Source: CAVDHB01 sp963608705
GTDB lineage: Bacteria; Bacteroidota; Bacteroidia; Bacteroidales; Bacteroidaceae
Reading direction: 5' to 3'
Length of the DNA stretch: 64,000 bases
NCBI GenBank assembly: GCA_963608705.1
Contig: CAVDHB010000046.1
Coordinates: 1 to 64,000, forward strand
Below are positions 8,353 to 18,484 of this stretch, piece after piece. The position numbers were made by a program, and so were the translations under genes. Under the pieces are notes generated by a model. It searched no databases. It was not told the DNA's origin and saw only the letters and a program-made list of their open reading frames with translations. Within the stretch, counting starts at the first letter, position 1. Each line of letters begins with the position of its first letter.

Positions 8353-9731
8353 TTATATTTCGCTTCGAAAATCTTCTTGATTTCGGGCGTGAACGTGTCC
8401 ACGTCTCCCGCACCCAAGACTATCAGCACTTGAAAGTCCTCTTGTTTCATGAGAGGAAGAATATCTTCCTTATGTATCATCTTCTTTTCAATACCCGGAC
8501 GCAGATTGTCATAAATCAGCTGGCTGGTCACACCCGGAATAGGCTGCTCCCTGGCCGGATAGATATCCAGCAGAATCACCTCGTCCGCCAAAGACAAGCT
8601 CTTGGCGAAATCGGGATAGAAGTCTCTGGTACGAGTATAGAGATGGGGCTGGAAGAGCACGGAAATCTTCTTGTCGTTGAACACTTCACGGATAGACTCT
8701 ATGCTCTTGTGTATCTCTGTGGGATGATGAGCGTAGTCGCTCAGCAACACAATCTTGTCGTTCTTAATCTTGAAGTCGAAGCGACGGTCCACTCCTTTGA
8801 ACGAAGCCATCGCTCCCCGAATCTCGTCAGCCGTCACACCGTTCATCTGCGCCAACGCCATAGCGGCGATGCCGTTCTCGATGTTGATGCTGATAGGCAC
8901 TCCAAGGCGGATGTCCTTGATATTGCCAAAGGGAGACACGAAGTCGAACACAATCTCACCGTGTCCGATACGTAAGTTCTCCGCATGGAAATCGCCTTTT
9001 TCCCTGGAATAGGTATAGACCTTCACGCCCGGCTGTACATTGACCTTCATCTCCAAGTCGGTATGGATAACCAACGCACCCTCGGGCTTTATCAACGAAG
9101 AGTATTTAGTGAAGCTCTCTAAATAGGCTTCCTTCGTATGGTAAATGTCCAGATGGTCAGGGTCTGTGGCTGTGATGACGGACATATAGGGAGTCAGCCA
9201 ATGGAACGAACGGTCGAACTCGTCCGCCTCGATGACAATATAGTCACTGTCCTTGTCAAACACATAGTTCGAGTCGAAGTTCTTGGAAATACCTCCCAAA
9301 AAGGCGCTGCATTTCACATGGCTTTGCTCCAGAATGTAAGCGGCCATGGTAGACGTGGTAGTCTTGCCATGCGTACCCGCCACACAGAGTCCCTTGTGCG
9401 AACGGGTGAGGATACCCAGCACCTGCGCGCGTTTCTCCACGTCGAAGCCATTGTCCTTGAAATAAGCAAACTCTTGATGCGTGGAAGGAATAGCGGGCGT
9501 GAACACCACCAAGGTATGCTCCTTATCCTTGAAAGCATCCGGGATAAGCGACACGTTTTCCTCGTAATGTATGGAAGCTCCTTCTTGTTCCAACTCCTTG
9601 GTCAAAGGAGTGGGTGTACGGTCGTAACCGGCCACCGCAATGCCTTTATGAAGAAAGAAACGGGCAATCGCACTCATGCCGATTCCCCCGATTCCCACAA
9701 AATATACTGCTTTAATCTGATGTAAATCCAT
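8349..9731 (-). CDS. murC: UDP-N-acetylmuramate--L-alanine ligase
   Basis: A 460-residue Mur ligase that adds L-alanine to UDP-MurNAc in the cytoplasm. The start YFVGIGGIGMSAIA is the UDP-substrate Rossmann motif, GTHGKTTT near 118-125 is the ATP-binding loop, and DYAHHPTEI near 330 is a murC family block. Its start overlaps the murG stop by one base (TAATG) and its stop overlaps the ftsQ start, showing tight operon packing. Confidence 0.97.
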   Translation of the reverse strand: MDLHQIKAVYFVGIGGIGMSAIARFFLHKGIAVAGYDRTPTPLTKELEQEGASIHYEENVSLIPDAFKDKEHTLVVFTPAIPSTHQEFAYFKDNGFDVEKRAQVLGILTRSHKGLCVAGTHGKTTTSTMAAYILEQSHVKCSAFLGGISKNFDSNYVFDKDSDYIVIEADEFDRSFHWLTPYMSVITATDPDHLDIYHTKEAYLESFTKYSSLIKPEGALVIHTDLEMKVNVQPGVKVYTYSREKGDFHAENLRIGHGEIVFDFVSPFGNIKDIRLGVPISINIENGIAAMALAQMNGVTADEIRGAMASFKGVDRRFDFKIKNDKIVLLSDYAHHPTEIHKSIESIREVFNDKKISVLFQPHLYTRTRDFYPDFAKSLSLADEVILLDIYPAREQPIPGVTSQLIYDNLRPGIEKKMIHKEDILPLMKQEDFQVLIVLGAGDVDTFTPEIKKIFEAKYK

Positions 9732-10861
9732 TATTGTCTGTCTCTGTACGCCACGGCTAACTTATACACTTCTTCCGCAATGACGTTGGCGGAGTCAGGA
9801 TAAGCCAAAGTGGCGATATTCTTACTTAATTTACTCAACAAATCCTCGTCTTGCACGGTTTTCACGGCCAAGGCCAACAAGGAGTCTGCCGCTTCGCTGT
9901 CTTTCACATACAACGCTGCGTCCTTGTGTACTAACGCCAAGGCGTTTTTCGTCTGATGGTCTTCCGCCACGTTCGGTGAAGGCACCAGTATCACGGGCTT
10001 GCGCAACAGGCAGAACTCAGAGATGGAACCCGCTCCGGCTCTTGAAATCACCAAGTCCGCCGCACTGTACGCCTCGTCCATCCGAGCGATGAAATCGGTC
10101 ACATAGAGATTGTCGGGCTTTCCAGCCTTCTTCAATTCTTCCATGATGGCTTCGTGGTAGTACTTGCCTGTCTGCCAGATGAACTGCAGTTGCCCGCTAT
10201 TCTGACGGATAATATCCAAATGTTCCAGCACGCTACGATTGACAGTACGCGCACCCAAGCTTCCGCCAATCAGCAGGATGGTCTTCTTTTCAGGTTGCAA
10301 GCCGAATTTCTGGCGGGCATCTTCCTTCGGAATCTGTCCGCTGGTCAGTCCCTGCCGCACAGGATTTCCGGTCTTGATAATCTTGTCGGCGGGAAAGAAC
10401 CGCTCCATGCCGTCATAAGCCACGCAAATCTTCCGGGCTTTCTTCGCCAGAAGCTTGTTGGTAACTCCCGCATAGGAGTTCTGCTCTTGCAACAGGGTCG
10501 GAATGCCCGCTTTCTCAGCCATATTCAGGGTAGGACCGCTTGCGTAGCCTCCCACTCCTACAGCCGCCATAGGACGGAAATCCTTGATAATCTGCTTTGC
10601 CATGCGTTGGCTCTTCCATATCTTGAACAGCACTTTGATGTTCTTCCACAAGTGCTTACGGTCGAATCCGCAGATGGGAAGCCCCTTTATCTCATACCCT
10701 GCGGCAGGCACACGCTGCATCTCCATGCGTCCTTCCGCACCAACGAAAAGAATCTTCGCCTCAGGATGCTGCGCTTTTATAGCGTTGGCGATAGACACCG
10801 CCGGGAATATATGCCCTCCAGTGCCACCTCCACTGATAATTATCCGTAAATCTTTATTCAT
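9731..10861 (-). CDS. murG: UDP-GlcNAc--lipid I N-acetylglucosaminyltransferase MurG
   Basis: A 376-residue GT28 enzyme that converts lipid I to lipid II on the inner face of the membrane. The N-terminal glycine-rich loop SGGGTGGHIFPA at about 10-21, GVGGYASGPT near 103-112 and the donor-binding block SRAGAGSISE near 273-282 are all present. Length is normal. It follows ftsW by 52 bp, a gap that holds a possible internal promoter. Confidence 0.97.
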   Translation of the reverse strand: MNKDLRIIISGGGTGGHIFPAVSIANAIKAQHPEAKILFVGAEGRMEMQRVPAAGYEIKGLPICGFDRKHLWKNIKVLFKIWKSQRMAKQIIKDFRPMAAVGVGGYASGPTLNMAEKAGIPTLLQEQNSYAGVTNKLLAKKARKICVAYDGMERFFPADKIIKTGNPVRQGLTSGQIPKEDARQKFGLQPEKKTILLIGGSLGARTVNRSVLEHLDIIRQNSGQLQFIWQTGKYYHEAIMEELKKAGKPDNLYVTDFIARMDEAYSAADLVISRAGAGSISEFCLLRKPVILVPSPNVAEDHQTKNALALVHKDAALYVKDSEAADSLLALAVKTVQDEDLLSKLSKNIATLAYPDSANVIAEEVYKLAVAYRDRQ

Positions 10862-10883
10862 TTCTGAAAAACTTAAGTTTCGA

Positions 10884-10891
10884 CAAAAATA
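10884..10891 (-). promoter_or_regulatory. Possible internal promoter ahead of murG
   Basis: TATTTTTG on the minus strand matches the TAnnTTTG element and lies 22 bp before the murG start, in the widest gap inside the dcw operon. No TTTG at -33 is seen, so this is only a candidate for extra transcription of murG-murC-ftsQAZ. Confidence 0.3.
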
Positions 10892-10913
10892 CGAATAAAA
10901 CAGCTTGAATGCA

Positions 10914-12161
10914 CTATTCGGTTACGGTTTTTTTCGCACTTTCTATTTCAGTCTCTGAATTTAATCTTTTTTTATCTTTTAAGTGTTGCCTTTTTCTCAT
11001 ATTCCGGCTGACACTCAGAATGATTCCGATATACACACAATTGGCCAAGATGGAGTTTCCGCCACGGCTAATCATCGGCAACGGCTGTCCTGTGACAGGG
11101 ATAAGCCCCACGGCCACACTCATGTTCACCAAGGCTTGCAGCACCATCAGCAAGGTAAGCCCTATGACCATCAACGACTGGAACGGGTCTGTACACTTCT
11201 GGGCGATTCGGGAAGCCCGAATAAGGAGGAACACATAAAGAGCCACCACAAAGGTGCCTCCTAACCACCCCATTTCCTCCAATATGATAGCGTAGATAAA
11301 GTCGGAATACGCCTGGGAAAGATAGTCTCTCTCCACAGAGTTTCCCGGCCCCGTCCCTACCACATTGCTGGTAGCTATGGCGATATTCGCATGAATCCGC
11401 TGTGCGTTGTTGCCGAATGGGTCCATCTCCTCCATATTTTCCTCTTCGCCATGATTTGTGAAACGGTTTCTCCATGTATCGAAACGGTGGGTGAATTTCT
11501 CCATTACCGGCATGGACTTGTTGATAGAGTCATAAGTCTTGGGAGAGACGGCAAAGATGGCCAACGCAAACAGCAATGTCCCCGCTATGGTAGTAAAGAA
11601 CATCCACAGGAGCTGCTTGCTATTCACCTTTCCGATAATCATCATGAGGAAGATAGTGATATACAAAATGCCCGCCGTGGAGAAATTCTCTGTGACAATC
11701 AGTCCTACCAAGACAATCAAATGCCCCACAATAAGCCAAAAACCATTTGTAGTGAACCCTTCTTTCGTGCGGGTAGCGTATGCCAAAACCAATGCGGTGA
11801 GAATGACCATCCCTCCTTTCGCCGTTTCCGAAGGCTGCCATTGTATCAATCCCAAATCAATGGTTCTGCTCGCCCCGTTTATTTTAGGCATATTCGACAC
11901 CACCACAAGCCCTATTATGGAAAGATACACAAAGACTGTACCTGAGCGGAAGATATTCACTGGGATATTCTGTACCACAATGATGCATACCACCCCTCCC
12001 AGCAAATAACTGGCATGACGAAGTATAGGCTCCCATACACCCTGCTTGTATACAAGTGTGCTGGCCGCACTGTACACTTCCAACAGCGAAATGGCACAGA
12101 GAAGCAGGAATATCATCCAGATAACCCTGTCTCCCTTGATGAGATTCTTGGCTGCGACCAT
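10914..12161 (-). CDS. ftsW: Septal peptidoglycan polymerase FtsW
   Basis: A 415-residue SEDS-family membrane protein with about ten hydrophobic segments. It polymerises lipid II together with the FtsI transpeptidase. The conserved C-terminal block GLIPVTGQPLPMISRGGNS is intact. The C-terminal tail is basic and cytoplasmic. It sits 6 bp after murD in the operon. RodA is the main alternative, but the dcw position favours FtsW. Confidence 0.95.
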   Translation of the reverse strand: MVAAKNLIKGDRVIWMIFLLLCAISLLEVYSAASTLVYKQGVWEPILRHASYLLGGVVCIIVVQNIPVNIFRSGTVFVYLSIIGLVVVSNMPKINGASRTIDLGLIQWQPSETAKGGMVILTALVLAYATRTKEGFTTNGFWLIVGHLIVLVGLIVTENFSTAGILYITIFLMMIIGKVNSKQLLWMFFTTIAGTLLFALAIFAVSPKTYDSINKSMPVMEKFTHRFDTWRNRFTNHGEEENMEEMDPFGNNAQRIHANIAIATSNVVGTGPGNSVERDYLSQAYSDFIYAIILEEMGWLGGTFVVALYVFLLIRASRIAQKCTDPFQSLMVIGLTLLMVLQALVNMSVAVGLIPVTGQPLPMISRGGNSILANCVYIGIILSVSRNMRKRQHLKDKKRLNSETEIESAKKTVTE

Positions 12162-12167
12162 CTTTCG

Positions 12168-13505
12168 TTATTTTATGGCTCTCACACAAGCCTTGAACTG
12201 GTCGCCCCGGTCTTCCATGTTCTTGAACAAGTCAAAACTTGCGCAGCACGGACTGAGCAACACCGCATCCCCCTCTTTCGCCATCTTACGGCACGCCTCC
12301 ACACAATCTTTCATGCTGTGCGTGTCGGCCACAGGAAGTCCCAATCCATCGAAGAATTTATGCAACTTTGTGTTATCTGCTCCTAAATATACAAGTCCGG
12401 CACAACGTTCTTTCACCAAATCCTTGATTTCAGCGTAATCGTTTCCCTTGTCTTTTCCACCAAGAATAAGAATCGTAGGACGCTTCATGCTCTCCAAGGC
12501 ATACCAGCAAGCGTTCACGTTGGTCGCCTTAGAATCGTCCACATACAGCACATTATGGAATATGCCCACTTTCTCCAAGCGGTGTTCCACTCCCTTGAAG
12601 TCACTCAGACTCTTCCGGATGGACTCCTTGCTGGCACCCACGATATTGGCGGAGATACCCGCAGCCAAGGAGTTGTACAAATTGTGCTTTCCGCTCAAGG
12701 CCAAGTCTTCCAACTCCATGTTGAAAGCGACAGGCTGCTCGATGACATATTTCCCGTCTTCCGCGTAAGCGATGGAACCCTCCTCTTTCAACTCGGAGAA
12801 AGGATACACCACAGCCTTGATATCGTACTTCTTCAACTCCTCTTTCACCACTGGATCGTCATTCCAGAAGATAAAGTAGTCGTTAGAAGTCTGGTTCTGC
12901 AAAATACGCATCTTGGCATCCACATAGTTCTGGAACTTGAAATCGTAGCGGTCCAGATGGTCTGGGGTAATATTCATCAAAATAGCGATATTCGCCCGGA
13001 ACTTGTACATATTGTCCAGTTGGAAGCTGCTCAGCTCAATGACATAATAGTCAAAGTTCTCCTCCGCCACTTGGTAAGCCAAACTGCGGCCAATGTTTCC
13101 CGCCAGCCCCACGTTATAGCCTGCGGATTTCAGGATATGGTAAATCAGAGAAGTGGTCGTAGTCTTTCCGTTACTTCCCGTGATACAAATCATTTTGGCG
13201 TTCGTGTACCGTCCGGCGAACTCTATCTCGGAAATGACGGGGATATGCTTTTCCTCCACTTTCTGGATAATAGGTGCGTCGTTCGGGATACCCGGACTTT
13301 TGATAACCTCGTCCGCATTCAGAATCAGGTCTTCTGTATTAGCACCCTCTTCCCATGCGACATGGTACTCGTTCAACATATCTTTGTAATGGTCTTTGAT
13401 ATGTCCTTTGTCCGACACGAAGGTATCAAATCCTTTTTTCTTGGCCAGCACAGCGGCGCCTGCACCACTCTCACCGGCACCTAAGATGACAATTCTTTTA
13501 CTCAT
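12168..13505 (-). CDS. murD: UDP-N-acetylmuramoylalanine--D-glutamate ligase
   Basis: A 445-residue Mur ligase adding D-glutamate to UDP-MurNAc-L-Ala. N-terminal Rossmann loop ILGAGESGAGAA, ATP loop ITGSNGKTTTTS near 108-119, and the ligase block YVDDSKATNVNA near 323-334 are clear. It is full length, 13 bp from mraY and 6 bp from ftsW. Confidence 0.97.
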   Translation of the reverse strand: MSKRIVILGAGESGAGAAVLAKKKGFDTFVSDKGHIKDHYKDMLNEYHVAWEEGANTEDLILNADEVIKSPGIPNDAPIIQKVEEKHIPVISEIEFAGRYTNAKMICITGSNGKTTTTSLIYHILKSAGYNVGLAGNIGRSLAYQVAEENFDYYVIELSSFQLDNMYKFRANIAILMNITPDHLDRYDFKFQNYVDAKMRILQNQTSNDYFIFWNDDPVVKEELKKYDIKAVVYPFSELKEEGSIAYAEDGKYVIEQPVAFNMELEDLALSGKHNLYNSLAAGISANIVGASKESIRKSLSDFKGVEHRLEKVGIFHNVLYVDDSKATNVNACWYALESMKRPTILILGGKDKGNDYAEIKDLVKERCAGLVYLGADNTKLHKFFDGLGLPVADTHSMKDCVEACRKMAKEGDAVLLSPCCASFDLFKNMEDRGDQFKACVRAIK

Positions 13506-13518
13506 GATATATTTTTCG

Positions 13519-14787
13519 TTACCTTATTTTCAATGTAATTATAGTCAACGCCGCCAGTAAAATGGAGATAATCCAGAAGCGGACGGTTATTTTAGACTCA
13601 TGCACCGCAGAGACCGGACGCTTGAACACATACCGGCACTGGCTGTCTAACTGAGAAGGCAGTGTACGGAAATGGTCATGGATGGGCGCACGTTTGAAGA
13701 TACGCTGCTTCACGCCTTTCCGTTTCCCCAACTTGTAGTATTCCACTTGCAGAATGACAGAAAGACTCTCCACCAAGAAGATACCGCACAAGATAGGCAG
13801 CAGCAACTCCTTGTGGATGATGATGGCGAACACTGCGATGATACCCCCAATGGTAAGACTTCCGGTGTCTCCCATGAATATCTGTGCAGGATACGCATTG
13901 TACCACAGGAAACCAATCAAGGCACCGATGAAGGCACAACTGAATATCACCAATTCCTCACATCCTGGTATATACATGATGTTCAGATAAGTGGCGAACT
14001 CAAAGTGACTCGACACGTAGGCAAGTATTCCTAACACGACTCCGATGATGGCGGAGTTTCCCGCCGCCATACCATCCATTCCGTCATTCAGGTTACATCC
14101 GTTCGACACGGCTGTGACCACTAAGATGGTCACAAAGACAAAAAGAATCCATCCCGCCTTGTGGGCATACTTACCCGTGAACCCCATAATGTCGGAATAG
14201 TCTAAGTTGTTGTTCTTGAAGAACGGAATGGTGGTCTGCGTGGATTTCTCCTGTGTCTGTTTATGCACCACCACCTTCTCGTGTCCCTGCTTCTCAATCT
14301 GCATATTCTCCTGAATCACAGCTTGCGGACTGTAATACAACGTAAGTCCGATAATCAGTCCCAGACCTATCTGTCCTATTATCTTCACCTTTCCAGGCAG
14401 TCCTTCCTTGTTTTTCTTGAAGTCCTTGATATAGTCGTCCGCAAAGCCTAACAGTCCTAACCATACGGTTGTAATCAGCATCAGTACCATATATACGTTG
14501 TCCAGTCTTCCAAGCAAGATGCAAGGTACCAGAATAGCGCAAATAATGATGATACCACCCATGGACGGAACGCCAATCTTGTTCACTCCAAACGGGTCTG
14601 TCTTTGCGTCACGCTGTGTCTCCGTGATATGTTTCCGTCGCAACAGCTTGATGAAATACTGTCCGAAGATAGCGGAAATCAGCAAGGAGATAATCACCGC
14701 CATCAACGAACGGAACGAGGTGTACCCGAACATTCGGGCACCTGGGAAATGGAGTTGCTCCAAATAGCCAAACAAATAGTACAACAT
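13519..14787 (-). CDS. mraY: Phospho-N-acetylmuramoyl-pentapeptide transferase
   Basis: A 422-residue polytopic enzyme that makes lipid I from UDP-MurNAc-pentapeptide and undecaprenyl phosphate. The blocks TKTDPFGVNKIGVPSMGG near 62-78, LGFADDYIKDFKKN near 113-126, NLNDGMDGMAAG near 232-243 and the HHH-like region APIHDHF near 370 are present. It is longer than E. coli MraY (360), because of an added hydrophilic segment around 165-200 between membrane helices, a common Bacteroidetes feature. Confidence 0.97.
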   Translation of the reverse strand: MLYYLFGYLEQLHFPGARMFGYTSFRSLMAVIISLLISAIFGQYFIKLLRRKHITETQRDAKTDPFGVNKIGVPSMGGIIIICAILVPCILLGRLDNVYMVLMLITTVWLGLLGFADDYIKDFKKNKEGLPGKVKIIGQIGLGLIIGLTLYYSPQAVIQENMQIEKQGHEKVVVHKQTQEKSTQTTIPFFKNNNLDYSDIMGFTGKYAHKAGWILFVFVTILVVTAVSNGCNLNDGMDGMAAGNSAIIGVVLGILAYVSSHFEFATYLNIMYIPGCEELVIFSCAFIGALIGFLWYNAYPAQIFMGDTGSLTIGGIIAVFAIIIHKELLLPILCGIFLVESLSVILQVEYYKLGKRKGVKQRIFKRAPIHDHFRTLPSQLDSQCRYVFKRPVSAVHESKITVRFWIISILLAALTIITLKIR

Positions 14788-14793
14788 ACGCCT

Positions 14794-16251
14794 TTATTTA
14801 GCAATACCGAAACAACTTCGTACCACCTCGTGGTCGTCAAAATGGTGTTTGACACCCTTTATTTCCTGATAGTCCTCGTGTCCTTTTCCGGCCACCAGAA
14901 TCACGTCTCCCTGCTTAGCCATCATGCAAGCTGTACGGATGGCCTCCTTACGGTCCACAATGGTAATAACCTTCTTCATCTGTTCCTCATTCAGTCCGGC
15001 CAGCATATCGTTGATGATGTCCTCCGGCTGCTCGAAACGAGGGTTATCACTGGTGATGATTACCTTGTCACTCTGTTTCACCGCTTCCTGCGCCATGATA
15101 GGACGTTTCCCTTTGTCACGGTTTCCACCAGCTCCACAGACAGTAATCACCTCGCCTTTTCCCTGCAATACGCCATGAATAGCCGACAGCACATTGACCA
15201 ATGCGTCTGGTGTGTGAGCGTAGTCCACGATAGCCGTCTTGCCATCCTTGGACTGAATTGCCTCCAAGCGTCCATTCACCGGATGCAACGTGCTTAACAC
15301 CTGTAAAATCTCCTCCGGCTGTTTGCCCAAGTGCAAGGCGGCACCATAGACGGCACACAAGTTGGAAGCGTTGAAACGCCCGATGAAGGACACGCCTACT
15401 TCCTTTCCGTTTATATCCAAGTACATACCCCCGAAATGGCTCTCGATAATCTTGCAACGGATGTCCGCCATCTGTGTCAAAGAATAGGTGTACACAGTGG
15501 CTTTCGTGTTTTGCACCATATACATACCGTTCTTGTCATCCAAGTTAGTCACCGCAAACGCGTCAGCAGGCAGGTCGTCAAAGAACTTCTTCTTTGCGTC
15601 CCGGTATGCCTCCATGGTCTTGTGGTAATCTAAATGGTCACGGGTGAGATTCGTGAACAGTCCCCCGGCAAACTTCAGCCCGGCGATACGCTGCTGCACA
15701 ATAGCGATAGAGCTGCACTCCATGAAGGCATATTCGCATCCTGCGTCCGCCATCTCCCCTAACTCACGGTTCAACGTAATAGGGTCAGGCGTGGTATGGT
15801 CTGTATGCACCGCTTCTCCGTCAATGTAGTTGCATACCGTGGAAATCAGTCCCACTTTGTAACCGAATTTACGGAACATATTATATAATAAGGTAGCGAT
15901 GGTAGTCTTTCCGTTGGTACCTGTGACTCCCACCAGTTTCAAGCGGGAACTCGGGTCTCCGAAAAATTGCGTAGCGGCACATCCTCCGGCATATTCGGAA
16001 TCGTCCACTTGCACGTATGTCACACGTTCACTCCTTTCTTCTGGCAAGTCTATACACAACACCGCCACAGCACCCTGCTCGATGGCCTTGGGGATAAACT
16101 TATGTCCATCCACCTGAGTACCTCTCATGGCGATAAAAAGATCGCCGGATTTCACTAAGCGTGAATCAATGTTCACCCCTTTAATCTCCACCTCAGCGTC
16201 GCCGATTATTTGTTTCGGCTGAATCTTTTTCAGTACGTCCTTCAGTTTCAT
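14794..16251 (-). CDS. murE: UDP-MurNAc-tripeptide synthetase, meso-diaminopimelate adding
   Basis: A 485-residue Mur ligase. ATP loop VTGTNGKTTIAT lies near 109-120. The motif DNPR, inside TSDNPRFEQPED near 402-413, is diagnostic for enzymes that add meso-diaminopimelate rather than lysine, so the wall should be of the DAP type. The start MKLKDVLKKIQPKQIIGDAE is the conserved family N-terminus, which fixes the start even though it overlaps the upstream ftsI reading frame by 59 bp. Confidence 0.96.
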   Translation of the reverse strand: MKLKDVLKKIQPKQIIGDAEVEIKGVNIDSRLVKSGDLFIAMRGTQVDGHKFIPKAIEQGAVAVLCIDLPEERSERVTYVQVDDSEYAGGCAATQFFGDPSSRLKLVGVTGTNGKTTIATLLYNMFRKFGYKVGLISTVCNYIDGEAVHTDHTTPDPITLNRELGEMADAGCEYAFMECSSIAIVQQRIAGLKFAGGLFTNLTRDHLDYHKTMEAYRDAKKKFFDDLPADAFAVTNLDDKNGMYMVQNTKATVYTYSLTQMADIRCKIIESHFGGMYLDINGKEVGVSFIGRFNASNLCAVYGAALHLGKQPEEILQVLSTLHPVNGRLEAIQSKDGKTAIVDYAHTPDALVNVLSAIHGVLQGKGEVITVCGAGGNRDKGKRPIMAQEAVKQSDKVIITSDNPRFEQPEDIINDMLAGLNEEQMKKVITIVDRKEAIRTACMMAKQGDVILVAGKGHEDYQEIKGVKHHFDDHEVVRSCFGIAK

Positions 16252-18481
16252 TGTTTTGTTTATTTTGAGTTTCTTTGTTTGCTGTTTTTTGCACAGGCTG
16301 CGGCATGGGTTGTCTCTCTGCGGCAGAAGCCAGAGTTATCTGGCATCTCAAGCCTCTGCGAAGCGGTGAGTTGGCGGCAATACTTTGGGAAACCACTTTA
16401 CCCACTCCCTTCAAACTCACCTTCACCCCTCTACTCTCCAACAGGAACACCGCATCCCTGGCTCCCATGCCCAACACATTCGGCATCCTGTTCACGGGAA
16501 CCTGGTTTTTCAACAAGACCAAGTTGTTGCCGCTACGATGGACAGCTCCCCATACAGGAATGCCCACCGTTCCTTGCGACCAGTTGGTATTATTCCCAAT
16601 TTCAAGATGCTCCAACACATAGTGTGCGGCCTGCACATCCCCAGCCAGGACGCTCGGCACAGTCTGCACCACAGAGTCACGCGCATAACTTATATCCATA
16701 TAGATATTCTTTGCGTAGACTTTCTCGGCAATCTTACTAAACACGGGGCCAGCCATTCCTCCACCCGAAGCAGGCAATCCTGATTTCCTCAGACAGACTA
16801 TGCAGCTGTACTTCGGGTCTTCCGACGGGAAATATCCGCAGAAAGAAAGAAGGTAGTTCACTCCTCCGCTTTTATACCCCGCGCGTCCGCCAGATATTTG
16901 CGCCGTACCCGTTTTCCCGGATACATGGAACTGCTTAGTTCCCGCTTTCTTTCCCAATCCTTTTGGGTCGTTCACCACCATTTCAAGAATGGTGCGTATG
17001 TTATTCAACGCCTCGTCCGAAGCAATCTTGTCTTTCAATACTTCCACGGGAAATTCCTGTATCACTTCTCCTTTCCGTGTCACCGCTTTCACGAAACGAG
17101 GCTTCACCATCTTTCCTCCGTTCGCAATGGCGTTGTAGAAAGTCAGCGTGCTGATAGGCGGCACCTGCGATTCATAACCGATGCTCATCCACGGCAAAGC
17201 CGACACAGACCAGTTACTGCCATCAGCCTTGACATGCCGCACTTTAGGCGCAGCCGAACCAGGAATAGGCAAGTGTAAATTATCCGCAATACCTACCCGA
17301 TAGAGTCCGTCTATATACTTATTCGGCTGGTTGTGATAAAATTTGTCTATCAGCCGGCTCACACCTACGTTGGAGGAATACATCAAGCATTCCGGCACGG
17401 AAATAGTGCCGTATCCTCCCCGGTGCCAGTTCCAGTCCTTCATCTTGGCTGTACCATAAGTGAATATACCATTTCCTGTCTCCACATGGTCGTCCATGTG
17501 CAAGTAGCCATCATCAAAGGCCACCAGGAACGAAGCGGTCTTGAACACAGACCCAGGTTCCAACAACATGGATACCGCATCATTCCTCACCTCCCGGTAT
17601 TGCCCGTCAGAGCAGCGAGTCATGTTCACTATCGCTTTCACATCGCCGGTCTTCACTTCCATGAGAATCGCCACTCCCATCTGCCCGTCGATTTCCTTCA
17701 GTTTTTCCACCAACGCCTGTTCACAAATATCCTGCATATCGATGTCGATAGTGGTCAAGATATCCGAACCGTCCACAGGATCCCGGTCTATGATATTCAA
17801 ATACCTGTTCAGAATCTTCTGCGTGTGGGCTTTTCCAGGCAGTCCTCTCAATATTGAATCGTAAGCCAGCTCCAGTCCGTTGCGCGCCTGGTCCTTTCCG
17901 GGATAGAGACTGCCCAGCGTACGGGAGGCCAATGAGCCAAAAGGCTTTTCTCTCAAGTCAAACTTCTCTTCGTGCAAGCCGCTTTTATAGCGTCCCATCT
18001 TGAAATAAGGGAGTTCCTGCACCGCCTTGAACTGCGTATAAGAAATACGTTTGGGGTACAACAGCCAGTTCCTTGACTGTTTTTCCTTTCCTTCCAACAG
18101 TCTTTCCTTGAATTCAGCGGCTGACTTGTCCGGAAAGATAGCTGAAAGTCCGTGCGATATACTATCCAGCTTGGCCATGAACAAGGAATCGTTCTCCGCA
18201 ATGAACGCAGAGTCTGTTCCCCCGATTTTGAAGTCCTTGTATATCTTGAAGACAGGGACACTGCTGGCCAGCAGTTTTCCGTCCGCCGAAAATATATTTC
18301 CCCTTTTTGCAGGAATCGACACATTCTTCTTGCGACGGAAGTTAGCGTCGAAATAAGCCTGCCACTTGTCTTTCTCCACCAACATCAGGTACGTTTCCTT
18401 CCCTATCACGGCTACGAAACCTAAAATAAGAAAAAAGAGGATTATATTGTACCTTCTTAGTATGTCGTTGTTTATGCCCAT
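16193..18481 (-). CDS. ftsI: Septal transpeptidase FtsI (class B PBP) with PASTA domain
   Basis: A 762-residue penicillin-binding protein: one N-terminal membrane helix (about 12-34), dimerisation domain, transpeptidase domain and a PASTA domain at about 665-718. Active-site motifs are SxxK at S311-K314, SSN at 369-371 and KTG at 523-525. It cross-links septal peptidoglycan in partnership with FtsW. The last 45 residues are a low-complexity Asn/Gln/Lys/Glu tail that overlaps the start of murE in another frame. PASTA-bearing FtsI is common in Bacteroidetes. Confidence 0.96.
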   Translation of the reverse strand: MGINNDILRRYNIILFFLILGFVAVIGKETYLMLVEKDKWQAYFDANFRRKKNVSIPAKRGNIFSADGKLLASSVPVFKIYKDFKIGGTDSAFIAENDSLFMAKLDSISHGLSAIFPDKSAAEFKERLLEGKEKQSRNWLLYPKRISYTQFKAVQELPYFKMGRYKSGLHEEKFDLREKPFGSLASRTLGSLYPGKDQARNGLELAYDSILRGLPGKAHTQKILNRYLNIIDRDPVDGSDILTTIDIDMQDICEQALVEKLKEIDGQMGVAILMEVKTGDVKAIVNMTRCSDGQYREVRNDAVSMLLEPGSVFKTASFLVAFDDGYLHMDDHVETGNGIFTYGTAKMKDWNWHRGGYGTISVPECLMYSSNVGVSRLIDKFYHNQPNKYIDGLYRVGIADNLHLPIPGSAAPKVRHVKADGSNWSVSALPWMSIGYESQVPPISTLTFYNAIANGGKMVKPRFVKAVTRKGEVIQEFPVEVLKDKIASDEALNNIRTILEMVVNDPKGLGKKAGTKQFHVSGKTGTAQISGGRAGYKSGGVNYLLSFCGYFPSEDPKYSCIVCLRKSGLPASGGGMAGPVFSKIAEKVYAKNIYMDISYARDSVVQTVPSVLAGDVQAAHYVLEHLEIGNNTNWSQGTVGIPVWGAVHRSGNNLVLLKNQVPVNRMPNVLGMGARDAVFLLESRGVKVSLKGVGKVVSQSIAANSPLRRGLRCQITLASAAERQPMPQPVQKTANKETQNKQNNETEGRTEKDSAETNNRRR

Positions 18482-18484
18482 AGA

